Positions 10,152-20,698 are shown, counted from the first letter of the stretch. The stretch: DNA of 64,000 bases from Pseudomonas fluorescens (GCF_902497625.1 NZ_CABVGX010000015.1:1-64000), one strand, 5' to 3'. The notes: generated from the letters alone by a model not told the origin. Translations and numbers: made by a program.

Positions 10152-10157
10152 TATAAT
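10152..10157 (+). promoter_or_regulatory. Probable -10 box of nadC
   Basis: A perfect TATAAT sits 28 bp before the nadC start codon. No equally good -35 box at 16-18 bp is visible (the nearest, CTTGGG, has a spacer of 19), so the promoter call is tentative. The rest of the 288-bp intergenic stretch 9897-10184 shows nothing else I can name. Confidence 0.5.
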
Positions 10158-10184
10158 CGGGCCACTTTGTTTGTGGAGTCCGTT

Positions 10185-11033
10185 ATGCCGAACCTACGTC
10201 TCGCCGATTTGACTGCAGAAATCGAGGCCAACGTGCGCCGCGCGTTACTCGAAGACATTGGCAGCGGCGATATCACCGCGCAGCTGATCCCGACGGAACG
10301 CCTGGCCAAAGCCACCATCATCACTCGCGATGCCGCCGTAATTGCTGGCACGTCGTGGGTTGACGCGGTTTTTCGGCAGCTGGACCCGCGCGTCGCCGTG
10401 CACTGGCAAGTGCGCGACGGCGAACGCGTGAAGCCTGAGCAGGCTTTGTTTCACCTTGAAGGACCGGCTCGCTCGTTATTGACCGGCGAACGCTGTGCGT
10501 TGAATTTTCTCCAGTTGTTATCGGGCGTGGCCACGCGAGCTCAATACTTGGTGGATTTCGTCGCTGGAACTCAGGTCAAGCTGCTCGACACCCGCAAGAC
10601 CCTCCCGGGGCTGCGTCTGGCGCAAAAATATGCAGTCACCTGCGGCGGGTGTCATAACCATCGCATCGGCCTGTACGACGCCTTCCTGATTAAGGAAAAC
10701 CACATTGCCGCCTGTGGTGGCATTGCTGAAGCCGTGAATGCCGCACACAGGATCGCCCCGGGCAAACCGGTGGAAATCGAAGTGGAAAGTCTGGCAGAGC
10801 TGAAAGAGGCGCTGGCGGCGGGTGCCGACATCATCATGCTCGATGAACTCAGCCTCGACGATATGCGCGAAGCGGTTCGCTTGAACGGCGGCAAGGCAAA
10901 GCTGGAAGCCAGTGGCGGGATCAACGAAAGCACGCTGTTGCCGATCGCGGAAACCGGAGTGGACTACATTTCGATTGGCGCGATGACCAAGGATGTGAAG
11001 GCCGTAGACCTGTCGATGCGTCTTAGTGTCTGA
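10185..11033 (+). CDS. nadC: Nicotinate-nucleotide pyrophosphorylase (carboxylating)
   Basis: A 282-residue quinolinate phosphoribosyltransferase. It converts quinolinate and PRPP to nicotinate mononucleotide in de novo NAD synthesis, in the cytoplasm. Recognisable features are [16 protein letters not shown] near the N terminus, the substrate-binding stretch [16 protein letters not shown], and the C-terminal barrel motifs EVE, IMLDE and EASGGI. I chose ATG 10185 because family members start with this MPNLRLADL-like segment; an in-frame extension to 10053 adds unrelated low-complexity residues. A TATAAT lies just upstream. Confidence 0.96.
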   Translation: MPNLRLADLTAEIEANVRRALLEDIGSGDITAQLIPTERLAKATIITRDAAVIAGTSWVDAVFRQLDPRVAVHWQVRDGERVKPEQALFHLEGPARSLLTGERCALNFLQLLSGVATRAQYLVDFVAGTQVKLLDTRKTLPGLRLAQKYAVTCGGCHNHRIGLYDAFLIKENHIAACGGIAEAVNAAHRIAPGKPVEIEVESLAELKEALAAGADIIMLDELSLDDMREAVRLNGGKAKLEASGGINESTLLPIAETGVDYISIGAMTKDVKAVDLSMRLSV

Positions 11034-11035
11034 GC

Positions 11036-11147
11036 AGCTATAAGCTATAAGCTATAAGCTATAAGCTACAAGCTACAAGCTACAAGCTACAAGCTACAAG
11101 CTACAAGCGGTGCTGCTTTGACTTGTAGCTTGCGGCTTGCGGCTTGA
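11036..11147. repeat. Heptamer tandem array with inverted tail
   Basis: Four copies of AGCTATA are followed by six copies of AGCTACA (11036-11105), an exact 7-bp period. A related inverted block, CTTGTAGCTTG then GCGGCTTGCGGCTTG, follows at 11122-11147. The last array copies and the inverted block can form an 11-bp perfect stem (11097-11107 with 11122-11132), which could terminate nadC. Copy-number change by slippage is likely. Confidence 0.85.
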
Positions 11148-11155
11148 GGCGGCCC

Positions 11156-11461
11156 TTAAACGACGAGATTATTCATCTCGCAGTATTCTTCCCACTCGAC
11201 GCCCAACACCTCGGCCGCCTCTTTGTGCAGCACCAGACGCGCTGCTTCGAACTCTTCGGGCGTCGAGGTGTACTTGAGCGTCAGCTCCCACGGCTGCAAG
11301 CTCTGGGATTCGGCTTCGTCCTCGAACGCCCACTGGATCTGATCTTTCTGATCGTCAGCGGGCAGGTCCTTGATTTCTTCAGCCAGCTGAGGCGACTCAA
11401 GCAAGTACTTTTTCAACGCTTCTTCGTGACGAGCTTCCTGGGTCAATTCTTTAACGGTCAT
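11156..11461 (-). CDS. Small acidic conserved hypothetical protein (DUF6388-like)
   Basis: A 101-residue acidic soluble protein beginning MTVKELTQEARHEEAL. It has no signal peptide, membrane segment or cysteine-rich motif. I recognise it only as a Pseudomonas-type conserved small protein resembling the DUF6388 family; its function is unknown. I preferred the start at 11461, with GAGAA upstream, over the in-frame ATG at 11587, whose extra 42 residues look like intergenic translation. Its neighbours are nadC (convergent) and a tRNA-Thr gene upstream on the same strand. Confidence 0.7.
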   Translation of the reverse strand: MTVKELTQEARHEEALKKYLLESPQLAEEIKDLPADDQKDQIQWAFEDEAESQSLQPWELTLKYTSTPEEFEAARLVLHKEAAEVLGVEWEEYCEMNNLVV

Positions 11462-11596
11462 GGCGTTCTCGCTGATCTGGGGAATGGAAGATGGATCTGG
11501 ATCATCAAGGATCTCTCTGACGCAAATAACCGGGTGTAATCCGGTTTTTCCGGCCTTCAGAACCATTCGGGGATCATCTGAAAACAACGTGTCGCC

Positions 11597-11672
11597 TGGT
11601 GCCCGAGACAGGAATCGAACCTGCGACCTTCGCGTTACGAGTGCGCTGCTCTACCGGCTGAGCTACACGGGC
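11597..11672 (-). tRNA. tRNA-Thr (anticodon CGT)
   Basis: A 76-nt cloverleaf with encoded CCA. The anticodon loop CTCGTAA gives anticodon CGT (threonine ACG), and the T loop is TTCGATT. Two mismatches are visible by hand folding: U6-U67 in the acceptor stem and A31-C39 closing the anticodon stem. The rest of the fold is normal. It stands alone between the small acidic gene and the pnp terminator. Confidence 0.93.
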
Positions 11673-11744
11673 AGTGGGCTAAACCTAGCACTGACTCAGG
11701 GGGCAGGCAACTTCACTTACCTTTAAAGCGAATCTTTTCCGGAC

Positions 11745-11783
11745 ACAAAAAAATGCCCCGCAGCTTTCACTACGGGGCATTTC
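11745..11783 (-). terminator. Rho-independent terminator after pnp
   Basis: On the minus strand, AAATGCCCCG pairs with CGGGGCATTT around a 12-nt loop and is followed by a T run. It lies about 35 bp beyond the pnp stop and ends the rimP-to-pnp operon. Confidence 0.9.
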
Positions 11784-11816
11784 TACAACGCTGAAGCGGT
11801 CAGGCGAAGTGCGTAA

Positions 11817-13922
11817 TTAAACGCCCGAAGCCTTGGCCGCTGCCACGTCCTTGATGGACAGCTTGATACGGCCGCGGTTGTCCACGTCCAGTACCAGTAC
11901 TTCCACTTCCTGGCCTTCTTTGAGGATGTCGGTCACTTTTTCAACGCGAGCGTCGCTCAGCATCGAGATGTGAACCAGGCCGTCCTTGCCAGGCAGGATG
12001 TTGACGAATGCGCCGAAGTCGACGATGCGCTCAACCTTGCCGACGTAGATCTTGCCGATTTCGGCTTCTGCGGTGATGCCCAGAACGCGCTGACGTGCTG
12101 CCTCAGCCGCTTCCTTGGTTTCGCCGAAGATCTTGATCGAGCCATCGTCTTCGATGTCGATCGAAGCCTTGGTCTCTTCACAGATCGCACGAATGGTCGC
12201 ACCGCCTTTACCGATGACATCACGGATTTTATCGGTGTCGATTTTCATCGCGATCATGGTCGGAGCGTTTTCCGACAGTTCGGTGCGGGACTGACCAATG
12301 ATCTGGTTCATCTGACCGAGGATATTCAGGCGCGCTTCCAGGGCTTGGCCCAGAGCGATTTCCATGATTTCTTCGGTGATGCCTTTGATCTTGATGTCCA
12401 TCTGCAGCGCGGTAACACCTTTGGCGGTACCGGCTACTTTGAAGTCCATGTCGCCGAGGTGGTCTTCGTCACCGAGGATGTCGGTCAGGATGGCGAATTT
12501 CTCGCCTTCTTTAACCAGACCCATGGCGATACCGGCAACTGGTGCCTTCATCGGAACACCAGCGTCCATCAGGGCCAGGGAAGCGCCGCAGACCGAAGCC
12601 ATGGAGCTCGAACCGTTGGACTCGGTGATTTCCGACACAACACGAATGGTGTACGGGAACACGTCGGCAGCAGGCAACATCGCCGCGATCGAACGACGGG
12701 CCAGACGGCCGTGACCGATTTCGCGACGACCAGCGCCACCCATGCGACCACACTCACCGACCGAGAACGGAGGGAAGTTGTAGTGCAGCATGAACGGGTC
12801 TTTCTTCTCGCCTTCCAGGGTGTCCAGCAGTTGTGCGTCACGGGCGGTGCCCAGAGTCGCGACTACCAGGGCCTGGGTCTCGCCACGGGTGAACAGGGCC
12901 GAACCGTGGGTCTTTGGCAAAACGCCAACTTCGATGTTCAACGGACGAACGGTCTTGGTGTCACGACCATCGATACGTGGCTTGCCGTTGACGATGTTTT
13001 CGCGAACGGTGCGGTATTCGATTTCGCCGAACGCTGCTTTGACTTCGCTAGCGGAAGGCTGGCCTTCTTCGCCGGAGAGCTTGGCAACAACCTGATCCTT
13101 CAACTCGCCCAGGCGAGCGTAACGGTCGGCCTTGACGGTGATGGCGTAAGCCTGGGAGATCGCGTCGCCGAACTCGGCACGGATAGCGCCCAGCAGTGCG
13201 GTGGCTTCTGGCTGTGGAGCCCAGGTCCAGGTCGGCTTGGCAGCTTCGGCAGCCAGTTCTTTAACGGCGTTGATCACCACCTGGAACTCGTCGTGAGCAA
13301 ACAATACAGCGCCCAGCATCTGGTCTTCGGTCAGCTCTTTGGCTTCCGATTCAACCATCAGCACGGCTTCCGACGTACCGGCAACGACCATGTCCAGGCT
13401 CGATGCTTTCTGTTGTTCGTAAGTCGGGTTCAGCAGGTAACCGGTGCTTTCGTGGAACGCAACGCGGGCAGCGCCGATCGGACCATCAAAAGGAATGCCG
13501 GAGATAGCCAGGGCAGCCGAGGTACCGATCATCGCAGCGATGTCCGGATCGGTTTTCTTGCTGGTGGAAACGACGGTGCAGACGACCTGCACTTCGTTCA
13601 TGAAGCCTTCCGGGAAAAGCGGACGGATCGGACGGTCGATCAGTCGGGAAGTCAGGGTTTCTTTCTCGGAAGGACGGCCTTCGCGCTTGAAGAAACCGCC
13701 AGGGATCTTACCGGCAGCGTAAGTCTTTTCCTGGTAGTGAACGGACAGAGGGAAGAAGCCTTTGCTCGGGTCAGCGGTTTTGGCGCCAACAACGGTCACC
13801 AACACGGTAACGTCATCATCAACGGTAACCAGCACTGCGCCGGAGGCTTGACGGGCGATACGGCCTGTCTCGAGGGTAACGGTCGACTGACCGAACTGGA
13901 ATTTTTTGATAACCGGGTTCAC
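11817..13922 (-). CDS. pnp: Polynucleotide phosphorylase (PNPase)
   Basis: A 701-residue 3'-to-5' exoribonuclease that degrades RNA phosphorolytically; it is a trimer and part of the RNA degradosome. Two RNase PH-like halves are visible (first about 1-230; second about 310-550, including [20 protein letters not shown]), then a KH domain with [10 protein letters not shown], and a C-terminal S1 domain starting about residue 620 ([22 protein letters not shown]). Length is typical. It is the last gene of the rpsO-pnp pair, 195 bp after rpsO; the hairpin at 14062 in that gap is a plausible RNase III-type processing site for pnp autoregulation. Confidence 0.98.
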   Translation of the reverse strand: MNPVIKKFQFGQSTVTLETGRIARQASGAVLVTVDDDVTVLVTVVGAKTADPSKGFFPLSVHYQEKTYAAGKIPGGFFKREGRPSEKETLTSRLIDRPIRPLFPEGFMNEVQVVCTVVSTSKKTDPDIAAMIGTSAALAISGIPFDGPIGAARVAFHESTGYLLNPTYEQQKASSLDMVVAGTSEAVLMVESEAKELTEDQMLGAVLFAHDEFQVVINAVKELAAEAAKPTWTWAPQPEATALLGAIRAEFGDAISQAYAITVKADRYARLGELKDQVVAKLSGEEGQPSASEVKAAFGEIEYRTVRENIVNGKPRIDGRDTKTVRPLNIEVGVLPKTHGSALFTRGETQALVVATLGTARDAQLLDTLEGEKKDPFMLHYNFPPFSVGECGRMGGAGRREIGHGRLARRSIAAMLPAADVFPYTIRVVSEITESNGSSSMASVCGASLALMDAGVPMKAPVAGIAMGLVKEGEKFAILTDILGDEDHLGDMDFKVAGTAKGVTALQMDIKIKGITEEIMEIALGQALEARLNILGQMNQIIGQSRTELSENAPTMIAMKIDTDKIRDVIGKGGATIRAICEETKASIDIEDDGSIKIFGETKEAAEAARQRVLGITAEAEIGKIYVGKVERIVDFGAFVNILPGKDGLVHISMLSDARVEKVTDILKEGQEVEVLVLDVDNRGRIKLSIKDVAAAKASGV

Positions 13923-14061
13923 GGTGTCCTACCTTCTTTGTGGCTCTTGGGGAACTTGTCTTCTTGCGAAATTCTTGGGCAATGCCGGGAGTCGGCCCAA
14001 CGCCTGTCCAGGGTAAAACGTGTATCCAGATAAAACTTGAGGCTGGGAGCCTGCCATGCAC

Positions 14062-14078
14062 CAGCGGGAAACCCGCTG
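14062..14078 (-). other. Hairpin in the rpsO-pnp intergenic region
   Basis: CAGCGGG-AAA-CCCGCTG is a perfect 7-bp stem with a 3-nt loop between rpsO and pnp. In E. coli this interval holds a terminator and an RNase III site that starts pnp autoregulation; equivalence here is inferred from position only. There is no T run after it on the minus strand. Confidence 0.5.
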
Positions 14079-14117
14079 ATACACAGCAAACAACCAACCT
14101 CATAGCGCAATCGCTTA

Positions 14118-14387
14118 TTAGCGACGCAGACCCAGGCGACCGATCAGAGCGCTGTAACGGCTCACGTCTTTGCCTTTCAGGTAGTCCAGCAGCTTGCGAC
14201 GCTGGTTAACCATGCGGATCAGACCACGACGGGAGTGGTGATCTTTACCGTTGGCCTTGAAGTGACCTTGCAGTTTGTTGATGTTGTGGGTCAGCAGTGC
14301 AACTTGCACTTCTGGCGAACCAGTGTCACCAACAGCTTGCTGATAGTCAGCAACGATTTGAGCTTTTTCTTGAACGTCGAGAGCCAT
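14118..14387 (-). CDS. rpsO: 30S ribosomal protein S15
   Basis: An 89-residue ribosomal protein that binds 16S rRNA in the central domain and bridges to 23S rRNA. The full-length family pattern is present, from [16 protein letters not shown] through [28 protein letters not shown] and [12 protein letters not shown]. It is preceded by an AAAGGA ribosome site and, just upstream, by a strong hairpin (14407-14431) that may take part in S15 autoregulation. It sits between truB and pnp. Confidence 0.98.
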   Translation of the reverse strand: MALDVQEKAQIVADYQQAVGDTGSPEVQVALLTHNINKLQGHFKANGKDHHSRRGLIRMVNQRRKLLDYLKGKDVSRYSALIGRLGLRR

Positions 14388-14406
14388 GAGGCAATCCTTT
14401 TATCAG

Positions 14407-14431
14407 GAAACTGTTTCAGAAAAACAGTTTC
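14407..14431 (-). promoter_or_regulatory. Stable hairpin directly upstream of rpsO
   Basis: GAAACTGTTT pairs perfectly with AAACAGTTTC around a 5-nt loop, 20 bp before the rpsO start. S15 is known to repress its own translation through a structured leader in E. coli. Whether this hairpin is that element, a terminator after truB, or a processing site cannot be settled from sequence alone. Confidence 0.45.
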
Positions 14432-14529
14432 AACAGGCCAGGGACAAATCCCTGTATCTATAAATGAGAAGTGACCGTGCCTGTTGACAGCCACCCTCGC
14501 CAGCCTGCTTTGACACAGACTGGTTTCGG

Positions 14530-15447
14530 TCATTCCGACCGAATCAGTCGACGCGGCGCGATGCGCCCGTCTTCGCTCACTTCACCAATACCGATGAAGC
14601 GACCATTGTGATCCTGTACCCGTACCATGCCGAACTTTGGTGCATCCGGGGCGCGTACCGGCTGGCCGTTGAGCCAGTAGAACGAACTGTGCTCCGAGAA
14701 CTGCAGCAGTGGCCAATCCAGCAGGCCGCTGTCCGATGGCATCAGGAAGCGATCAACCGCTTCGTTGCCGCCGTCGGCATGTACCGCTTCCAGCTCTTCA
14801 AGCGTGACCGTTTGCGCCAGGGTGAAAGGCCCGGCCTGGGTACGTCGCAGTTCAGCCACGTAAGCACCACAACCGAGTTGCTCACCGATATCCTCCACCA
14901 GGGTGCGGATATAGGTGCCTTTGCTGCAATCCACCGCCAGCCGCGCAGTATCACCTTCAAAAGCCAGCAATTCCAAGCGCGCAATAGTAACAGAACGCGG
15001 TTCGCGCTCCACTACTTCGCCTGCACGGGCCAGCTTGTACAGAGGCTGGCCATCACGCTTGAGTGCCGAGTACATCGGCGGTATCTGACTGATTTGCCCG
15101 CGAAAACCGGGCAGCACCGCTTCGACATCGGCGCGACCAACGGTCACCGGACGCTCCTGCAAAACCTCGCCTTCGGCATCTGCCGTAGTGGTGGTCTTGC
15201 CCAGTTGCGCCAGGGTTTCGTAACCCTTGTCGGAGTCGAGCAGGTATTGCGAGAACTTGGTGGCCTCGCCGAAGCACAGCGGCAACACACCGGTGGCCAG
15301 CGGATCGAGACTGCCGGTGTGCCCGGCCTTCTCGGCATTCAGCAGCCAGCGAACCTTCTGCAGCGCGGCGTTGGAGGTAAACCCCAGCGGCTTGTCGAGC
15401 AGAATGATGCCACTGACGTTACGACGGATACGTTTGACCTGAGCCAC
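14530..15447 (-). CDS. truB: tRNA pseudouridine(55) synthase
   Basis: A 305-residue enzyme that makes pseudouridine at position 55 of the T loop of tRNAs. Catalytic Asp48 lies in [15 protein letters not shown], and the later KGTYIRTL motif and a C-terminal PUA-like segment ([14 protein letters not shown]) are present. The ATG is 3 bp after the rbfA stop, so the genes are co-translated in the nusA-infB operon. Length is normal. Confidence 0.97.
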   Translation of the reverse strand: MAQVKRIRRNVSGIILLDKPLGFTSNAALQKVRWLLNAEKAGHTGSLDPLATGVLPLCFGEATKFSQYLLDSDKGYETLAQLGKTTTTADAEGEVLQERPVTVGRADVEAVLPGFRGQISQIPPMYSALKRDGQPLYKLARAGEVVEREPRSVTIARLELLAFEGDTARLAVDCSKGTYIRTLVEDIGEQLGCGAYVAELRRTQAGPFTLAQTVTLEELEAVHADGGNEAVDRFLMPSDSGLLDWPLLQFSEHSSFYWLNGQPVRAPDAPKFGMVRVQDHNGRFIGIGEVSEDGRIAPRRLIRSE

Positions 15448-15450
15448 CGA

Positions 15451-15852
15451 TTACTCCTTGGTGTCTTCGGCTTCAGCCGCTACCGGGCGCTGACCGTCTT
15501 CAGCGACCGCGCGCTCGATCAGGGCCGACAGGTGCGCGCCACGCACGACGCTTTCGTCGTAGTGGAAGTGCAACTGAGGAACGCTGCGCAACTTCATTTC
15601 GCGAGCCAACTGCATGCGCAGGAAACCGGCGGCGGAGTTGAGCACCTTGATGCTTTGCGCGATGTCCTCGGCACTGTCCTGCCCCATCACGGTGATGAAA
15701 ATCTTGGCGTGACCGACGTCACGGCTGACTTCAACAGCGGTAATGGTGACCAGGCCGACGCGCGGGTCTTTGACTTCACGACGGATCAGCTGTGCCAGCT
15801 CACGCTGCATCTGATCGCCGATACGTTGGGTACGGCTGTATTCTTTTGCCAT
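15451..15852 (-). CDS. rbfA: 30S ribosome-binding factor RbfA
   Basis: A 133-residue KH-fold assembly factor that binds immature 30S subunits and is needed for 16S 5'-end processing, especially in the cold. The conserved start ([27 protein letters not shown]) and the [26 protein letters not shown] region are intact. It lies between infB and truB in the standard operon order. Confidence 0.97.
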   Translation of the reverse strand: MAKEYSRTQRIGDQMQRELAQLIRREVKDPRVGLVTITAVEVSRDVGHAKIFITVMGQDSAEDIAQSIKVLNSAAGFLRMQLAREMKLRSVPQLHFHYDESVVRGAHLSALIERAVAEDGQRPVAAEAEDTKE

Positions 15853-15906
15853 GTCTTGTTACCTGTTACTGCCCGACGGTGAAAGCCGAAGGGTCTGAAA
15901 GCGGCA

Positions 15907-15940
15907 AACGCCCGGCCTGACAAAAGCCAGACCGGGCGTT
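15907..15940 (-). terminator. Intra-operon hairpin between infB and rbfA
   Basis: AACGCCCGG pairs with CCGGGCGTT around a 16-nt loop that can itself pair further (CTG/CAG). There is no long T run on the minus strand, so it is more likely a partial terminator or mRNA-stability element inside the operon than a full stop. Confidence 0.5.
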
Positions 15941-16011
15941 GCGTTTAGAGTCCTGACAGGGCGCCGCACATTTTCATGCAGCGGCCCCGAGTGGCCCTTG
16001 AAGTGCGCGAG

Positions 16012-18540
16012 TTAGAGGCTGCGAGCAACCTGAACCTTCTCGTAGACTTCGATCTTGTCGCCAGGTTTGACGTCGTTGTAGCTCTTGACGCCGATACCGC
16101 ATTCCATGCCGGCACGTACTTCTGCAGCGTCATCCTTGAAGCGGCGCAGGGATTCCAGCTCGCCTTCGAAGATAACGATGTCTTCACGCAGTACACGGAT
16201 TGGACGGTTACGGTGAACAACACCTTCGATAACCATGCAACCGGCAATCGCGCCGAATTTCGGCGAGCGGAATACGTCACGCACTTCAGCGATACCCAGG
16301 ATATTCTCCCGAACGTCGCTGCCAAGCATGCCGGTGAGGGCTTTCTTGACGTCTTCGATGATGTCGTAGATGACGTTGTAGTAACGCATGTCCAGGCCTT
16401 CCTGCTCGACGATCTTCCGTGCGCCAGCATCGGCACGCACGTTGAAGCCGAACAGTACAGCGTTGGAAGCCAGTGCCAGGTTAGCGTCGGACTCGGTGAT
16501 ACCACCGACGCCGCCGCCCACTACACGCACTTGCACTTCGTCGTTACCCAGGCCGTTCAAGGCGCCGTTCAACGCTTCGAGGGAACCACGGACGTCAGAT
16601 TTGAGGACGATGTTGAGCGTCTTCTTCTCTGCCTGACCCATGTTTTCGAAGATGTTTTCCAGCTTGCCGGCGTGAGCGCGAGCCAGTTTGACTTCGCGGA
16701 ACTTGCCTTGACGGAACAGAGCCACTTCACGGGCTTTCTTCTCGTCCGACAGCACGCTCATCTCGTCGCCAGCGTCCGGAGTACCGTCCAGGCCGAGAAT
16801 CTCGACAGGGATGGAAGGACCGGCTTCCTTGATCGGCTTGCCGTTCTCGTCGAGCATGGCACGTACACGGCCATAGTTCGAACCGACCAGTACCATGTCG
16901 CCTTGGCGCAGGGTACCGTCTTGAACCAGAACGGTTGCAACCGGGCCACGACCTTTGTCGAGACGCGATTCAACCACGACGCCACGGCCAGGAGCCGAAG
17001 GAGTCGCTTTCAGTTCAAGCACTTCAGCCTGCAGCAGGACAGCTTCGAGCAACTCGTCCACGCCAGTACCGACTTTCGCCGAAACCGATACGAACGGAGT
17101 GTCGCCGCCCCACTCTTCCGAAGTCACGCCGTGAACCGACAGTTCGCTACGGATGCGATCGAGATCAGCGCCCGGCTTGTCGATTTTGTTCACTGCAACA
17201 ACCAGTGGAACACCGGCAGCCTTGGCGTGCTGGACAGCTTCAATGGTCTGCGGCATTACGCCGTCATCCGCTGCAACTACCAGGATCACGATATCGGTCG
17301 CCTTGGCACCACGAGCACGCATTGCGGTAAACGCGGCGTGACCCGGGGTATCAAGGAATGTGACCATGCCGCGTTCGGTTTCAACGTGGTATGCACCGAT
17401 GTGCTGGGTGATACCGCCGGCTTCGCCAGCAGCTACCTTGGCACGACGAATGTAGTCGAGCAGCGAAGTCTTACCATGGTCGACGTGGCCCATTACGGTC
17501 ACAACCGGAGCACGGGAGAACGTCTCACCTTCAAACTTCAGGGACTCGGCCAGGGAATCTTCCAGAGCGGTGTCGCTGACCAGGGTCACTTTGTGGCCCA
17601 GTTCTTCGGCTACCAGCTGAGCAGTTTCCTGATCAAGCACCTGGTTGATGGTCGCTGGAGTACCCAGTTTGAACATGAACTTGATGATTTCAGCCGCCTT
17701 GACCGACATCTGATTGGCGAGATCGCCAACAGTGATGGTCTCGCCGATCTGCACATCACGCACGACAGGGCCGGTTGGGCTCTGGAAACCGTGGGCATTG
17801 CGCTTCTTCAGCTTGGCCTTGCCGCGACCACCACGACGGAAGCCATCGCTTTCTTCGTCGGTAGTACGTGGGGCAACGCGTGGCGCAGGCGCTTTCTCTT
17901 TGACCGAAGCACGATGCGGAGCGTTTTTACGCTCGCCGTCACCACCACCGCTGCGACGATTGTTATCGTCTGCACGTGGTTTGTCCGGACGGCGCTGTTC
18001 GTTCTGCTTGTTACGAACATCTGCAGAAGGCGCTGGCGCAGCGGTCACCGGTGCGCTTTCGCGTACTGGTTCGGCAACTGCAGCCGGTGCAGCAACAGCG
18101 TCGTTAGTCGCGGTTTGCGCAGTAGCAGGCTGGCGACGCGCTTCTTCTTCGGCGCGACGCTTGGCTTCTTCTTCAGCCTTCTGGCGGGCAGCATTTTCTA
18201 CTGCACGACGTTCATCCAGTTCGCGTTTGCGTTCGGCTTCAATTTCTTCCGGGCTGCGCTGTACGAAAACTTTCTTCTTGCGGACTTCAACGCTGATGCT
18301 TTTGCTGCCAGCAACACGCAGGGTGCTGGTGGTTTTACGCTGCAGCGTGATCTTGCGTGGTTCTTCCACTTTCGCCTTGTGGCTGCTTTTCAAGTGAGTC
18401 AGCAAAGATTGCTTCTCACTGTCAGTCACATTTTCTTCGGCGGCGGTGTGCGGCAGACCTGCCTCACGCATCTGCTGCAACAGGCGCTCTACCGGTGTTT
18501 TGACCTCATCGGCCAGTTGTTTCACCGTGACTTGCGTCAT
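16012..18540 (-). CDS. infB: Translation initiation factor IF-2
   Basis: An 842-residue GTPase that delivers initiator tRNA to the ribosome. It has the N-terminal IF2-N fold (about 1-50), a long charged low-complexity linker rich in Lys/Arg/Glu/Ala (about 95-250), a second IF2-N-like domain, the G domain with G1 GHVDHGKT (351-358), DTPGH and NKID, then the beta-barrel and C-terminal fMet-tRNA domains. It follows nusA by 27 bp. The translation of the opposite strand is also open over almost all of this gene, which is a codon-bias artefact. Confidence 0.98.
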   Translation of the reverse strand: MTQVTVKQLADEVKTPVERLLQQMREAGLPHTAAEENVTDSEKQSLLTHLKSSHKAKVEEPRKITLQRKTTSTLRVAGSKSISVEVRKKKVFVQRSPEEIEAERKRELDERRAVENAARQKAEEEAKRRAEEEARRQPATAQTATNDAVAAPAAVAEPVRESAPVTAAPAPSADVRNKQNEQRRPDKPRADDNNRRSGGGDGERKNAPHRASVKEKAPAPRVAPRTTDEESDGFRRGGRGKAKLKKRNAHGFQSPTGPVVRDVQIGETITVGDLANQMSVKAAEIIKFMFKLGTPATINQVLDQETAQLVAEELGHKVTLVSDTALEDSLAESLKFEGETFSRAPVVTVMGHVDHGKTSLLDYIRRAKVAAGEAGGITQHIGAYHVETERGMVTFLDTPGHAAFTAMRARGAKATDIVILVVAADDGVMPQTIEAVQHAKAAGVPLVVAVNKIDKPGADLDRIRSELSVHGVTSEEWGGDTPFVSVSAKVGTGVDELLEAVLLQAEVLELKATPSAPGRGVVVESRLDKGRGPVATVLVQDGTLRQGDMVLVGSNYGRVRAMLDENGKPIKEAGPSIPVEILGLDGTPDAGDEMSVLSDEKKAREVALFRQGKFREVKLARAHAGKLENIFENMGQAEKKTLNIVLKSDVRGSLEALNGALNGLGNDEVQVRVVGGGVGGITESDANLALASNAVLFGFNVRADAGARKIVEQEGLDMRYYNVIYDIIEDVKKALTGMLGSDVRENILGIAEVRDVFRSPKFGAIAGCMVIEGVVHRNRPIRVLREDIVIFEGELESLRRFKDDAAEVRAGMECGIGVKSYNDVKPGDKIEVYEKVQVARSL

Positions 18541-18567
18541 GCACTTCTCTCCTCAGGCCGCGCCTAA

Positions 18568-20049
18568 TTACTCGAACCAGTGGGCTCGGGCGGCCATGAT
18601 CAACTTGCCGGCACGATCATCGTCAATGCCGTCGATGTCGAGCAGATCGTCAATAGACTGCTCGGCCAGGTCTTCGCGGGTAATTACGCCGCGCACCGCC
18701 AGTTCCATCGCCAAATCCTTGTCCATACCCTCAAGCGAGAGCAGGTCTTCGGCCGGATGGGCGTCTGCCAGCTTTTCCTCAGTAGCGATGGCTTTGGTCA
18801 ACAAACGATCCTTGGCACGAGCGCGAAGCTCGTTGACGGTTTCTTCGTCAAAGCCGTCGATGTTGAGCATTTCTTCCACCGGTACGTAGGCAATCTCTTC
18901 CAGGCTGGTGAAGCCTTCATCTACCAGCACCTGTGCGAGGTCTTCGTCGACTTCCAGCTCGTCGATGAAGTTGCGCAGGATGTCGCCGGTTTCTGCTTGC
19001 TGCTTAGCCTGGATGTCCGATTCGGTCATCACGTTCAGGGTCCAGCCCGTCAACTGGCTGGCCAGACGCACGTTCTGGCCACCACGACCGATGGCCTGAG
19101 CCAGATTGTCTGCGCCAACGGCGATGTCCATTGCATGGGCATCTTCGTCAACGATAATTGCCGCCACTTCAGCCGGCGACATTGCGTTGATCACGAACTG
19201 GGCCGGGTTATCGTCCCACAACACGATGTCAACACGCTCACCGCCCAACTCGCCGGACACAGCCTGTACACGCGAGCCGCGCATGCCGATGCAGGCGCCT
19301 TGCGGGTCGATGCGTTTGTCCTTCGAGCGGACCGCGATCTTGGCGCGCGAACCCGGGTCACGGGACGCAGCCATCACTTCGATCAGGCCTTCAGCAATTT
19401 CCGGCACTTCGATGCGGAACAACTCGATCAGCATTTCCGGCGCGGTACGCGACAGGATCAGCTGCGGGCCACGGTTCTCGGTGCGGATTTCCTTGAGCAG
19501 CGCACGCAAGCGCACACCGACCCGGAAAGTTTCGCGAGAAATGATGTCTTCACGAGCCAGCAACGCTTCTGCGTTGTTGCCCAGGTCGACGATCACGTTG
19601 TCGCGGGTTACTTTTTTCACGGTGCCGGAGATGATCTCCCCCAGGCGCTCGCGGTAAGCGTCGACGACTTGAGCGCGCTCGGCTTCGCGTACTTTCTGCA
19701 CAATCACCTGCTTGGCAGTTTGTGCAGCGATACGGCCGAACTCGATGGACTCGATCTTTTCTTCGACTACGTCACCTACCTGAGCACCGGGATGCGTCTC
19801 GGCAACCTTGCTCGGCCAGGTTTCGATGGCCGGATCGTCGAGATCTGCTTCTTCGACGACAGTCCAGCGACGGAATGTCTCGTAAGCACCGGTGTGGCGA
19901 TTGATTTCCACACGCAGATCGACTTCGTCCTCGAAACGCTTTTTGGTAGCAGTGGCCAGAGCCAGCTCCAGCGCTTCAAAAATTACGTTGGCCGGTACGC
20001 CCTTTTCATTGGATACCGATTCAACAACCAGCAGCACTTCTTTGCTCAT
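18568..20049 (-). CDS. nusA: Transcription termination/antitermination factor NusA
   Basis: A 493-residue RNA-polymerase-binding factor. The N-terminal domain starts [19 protein letters not shown], followed by S1 (around [16 protein letters not shown]), KH domains ([14 protein letters not shown] and [13 protein letters not shown]), and two C-terminal acidic HhH-like repeats ([20 protein letters not shown] and [20 protein letters not shown]). I chose ATG 20049 over the in-frame 20070 because the family begins MSKEVLL. It lies between rimP and infB. Confidence 0.98.
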   Translation of the reverse strand: MSKEVLLVVESVSNEKGVPANVIFEALELALATATKKRFEDEVDLRVEINRHTGAYETFRRWTVVEEADLDDPAIETWPSKVAETHPGAQVGDVVEEKIESIEFGRIAAQTAKQVIVQKVREAERAQVVDAYRERLGEIISGTVKKVTRDNVIVDLGNNAEALLAREDIISRETFRVGVRLRALLKEIRTENRGPQLILSRTAPEMLIELFRIEVPEIAEGLIEVMAASRDPGSRAKIAVRSKDKRIDPQGACIGMRGSRVQAVSGELGGERVDIVLWDDNPAQFVINAMSPAEVAAIIVDEDAHAMDIAVGADNLAQAIGRGGQNVRLASQLTGWTLNVMTESDIQAKQQAETGDILRNFIDELEVDEDLAQVLVDEGFTSLEEIAYVPVEEMLNIDGFDEETVNELRARAKDRLLTKAIATEEKLADAHPAEDLLSLEGMDKDLAMELAVRGVITREDLAEQSIDDLLDIDGIDDDRAGKLIMAARAHWFE

Positions 20050-20108
20050 CGTACGCCTCGCCTTTCGCAAGCCATTGGATCCGCGGGATCCGCAGTTTCT
20101 GGCACGTC

Positions 20109-20567
20109 TCAGTCAAAACTGGGAATAATGTTGGCCTTGTCGATCATATCGATCGGCAACAGGAATTCATGGTCTTCAACCTGCACCACGACGTCCTGCT
20201 CTTCTACACCGCGCAGAAGGCCCTGAAAGTTGCGTCGACCTTCAAAAGGCGAGCGCAGCTTGATCTTCACTTGTTCACCGGCAAATTTTGCAAACTGCTC
20301 AATAGTGAACAGTGGGCGTTCCATGCCAGGCGAGGAAACTTCGAGGGTGTATTCAACGGCGATCGGATCTTCAACATCCAGCACACCGCTGATCTGACGG
20401 CTGACAATGGCGCAATCGTCCACCAGCACACCGCCCTCTTTATCGATATAAACGCGCAACATTGAGTGGCGACCTTGAGCCGAAAACTCAATACCCCAGC
20501 ATTCATAGCCCAGGGCCACGACCACCGGGGCCAGCAAGGCCTGCAACTCTTCTAGCTTGCTCGACAC
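20109..20567 (-). CDS. rimP: Ribosome maturation factor RimP
   Basis: A 152-residue factor for 30S subunit maturation and first gene of the nusA-infB operon. The family signatures [29 protein letters not shown] and [12 protein letters not shown] are present. I chose GTG 20567 because a strong GAGGGGG ribosome site lies upstream and family members start with SSKLEELQ; upstream in-frame ATGs would run back toward the preceding terminator hairpins. Confidence 0.95.
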   Translation of the reverse strand: MSSKLEELQALLAPVVVALGYECWGIEFSAQGRHSMLRVYIDKEGGVLVDDCAIVSRQISGVLDVEDPIAVEYTLEVSSPGMERPLFTIEQFAKFAGEQVKIKLRSPFEGRRNFQGLLRGVEEQDVVVQVEDHEFLLPIDMIDKANIIPSFD

Positions 20568-20603
20568 CTGAACCCCCTCGTGCATGTATGTGCATGCTAT
20601 GCA

Positions 20604-20630
20604 AAATAAAAAAATGGGCGAAACGCCCAT
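20604..20630 (-). terminator. Terminator hairpin upstream of rimP
   Basis: ATGGGCG-TTT-CGCCCAT followed by seven T on the minus strand is a clear intrinsic terminator. It lies between the tRNA-fMet gene and rimP and so separates the tRNA transcript from the rimP operon. Confidence 0.85.
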
Positions 20631-20635
20631 CCTTG

Positions 20636-20659
20636 AAACGCCGTCGAACAGCGGCGTTG
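20636..20659 (-). other. Middle hairpin of a three-hairpin array
   Basis: AACGCCG pairs with CGGCGTT around a short loop, between the two T-tailed hairpins at 20614-20630 and 20680-20697. It has no T run of its own. Confidence 0.45.
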
Positions 20660-20673
20660 AAAGTGTCCAGCTA

Positions 20674-20698
20674 ACAAAAAGCCCCTTAAAAGGGGCTC
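20674..20698 (-). terminator. Terminator after tRNA-fMet
   Basis: AGCCCC pairs with GGGGCT around an A/T loop, followed on the minus strand by TTTTTG. It lies 8 bp downstream of the tRNA-fMet 3' end and ends the tRNA transcript. Confidence 0.88.

Noticed and set aside
11036-11105. Heptamer array considered as a CRISPR
   Set aside because: Units are 7 bp with no spacers and no cas genes are present anywhere in the window.
15976-18567. Very long open frame on the plus strand opposite infB, and similar long frames opposite pnp and ftsH
   Set aside because: These mirror the high-GC third-position pattern of the real genes; their translations are His/Arg/Phe-rich with no domain, and the minus-strand genes are unmistakable.
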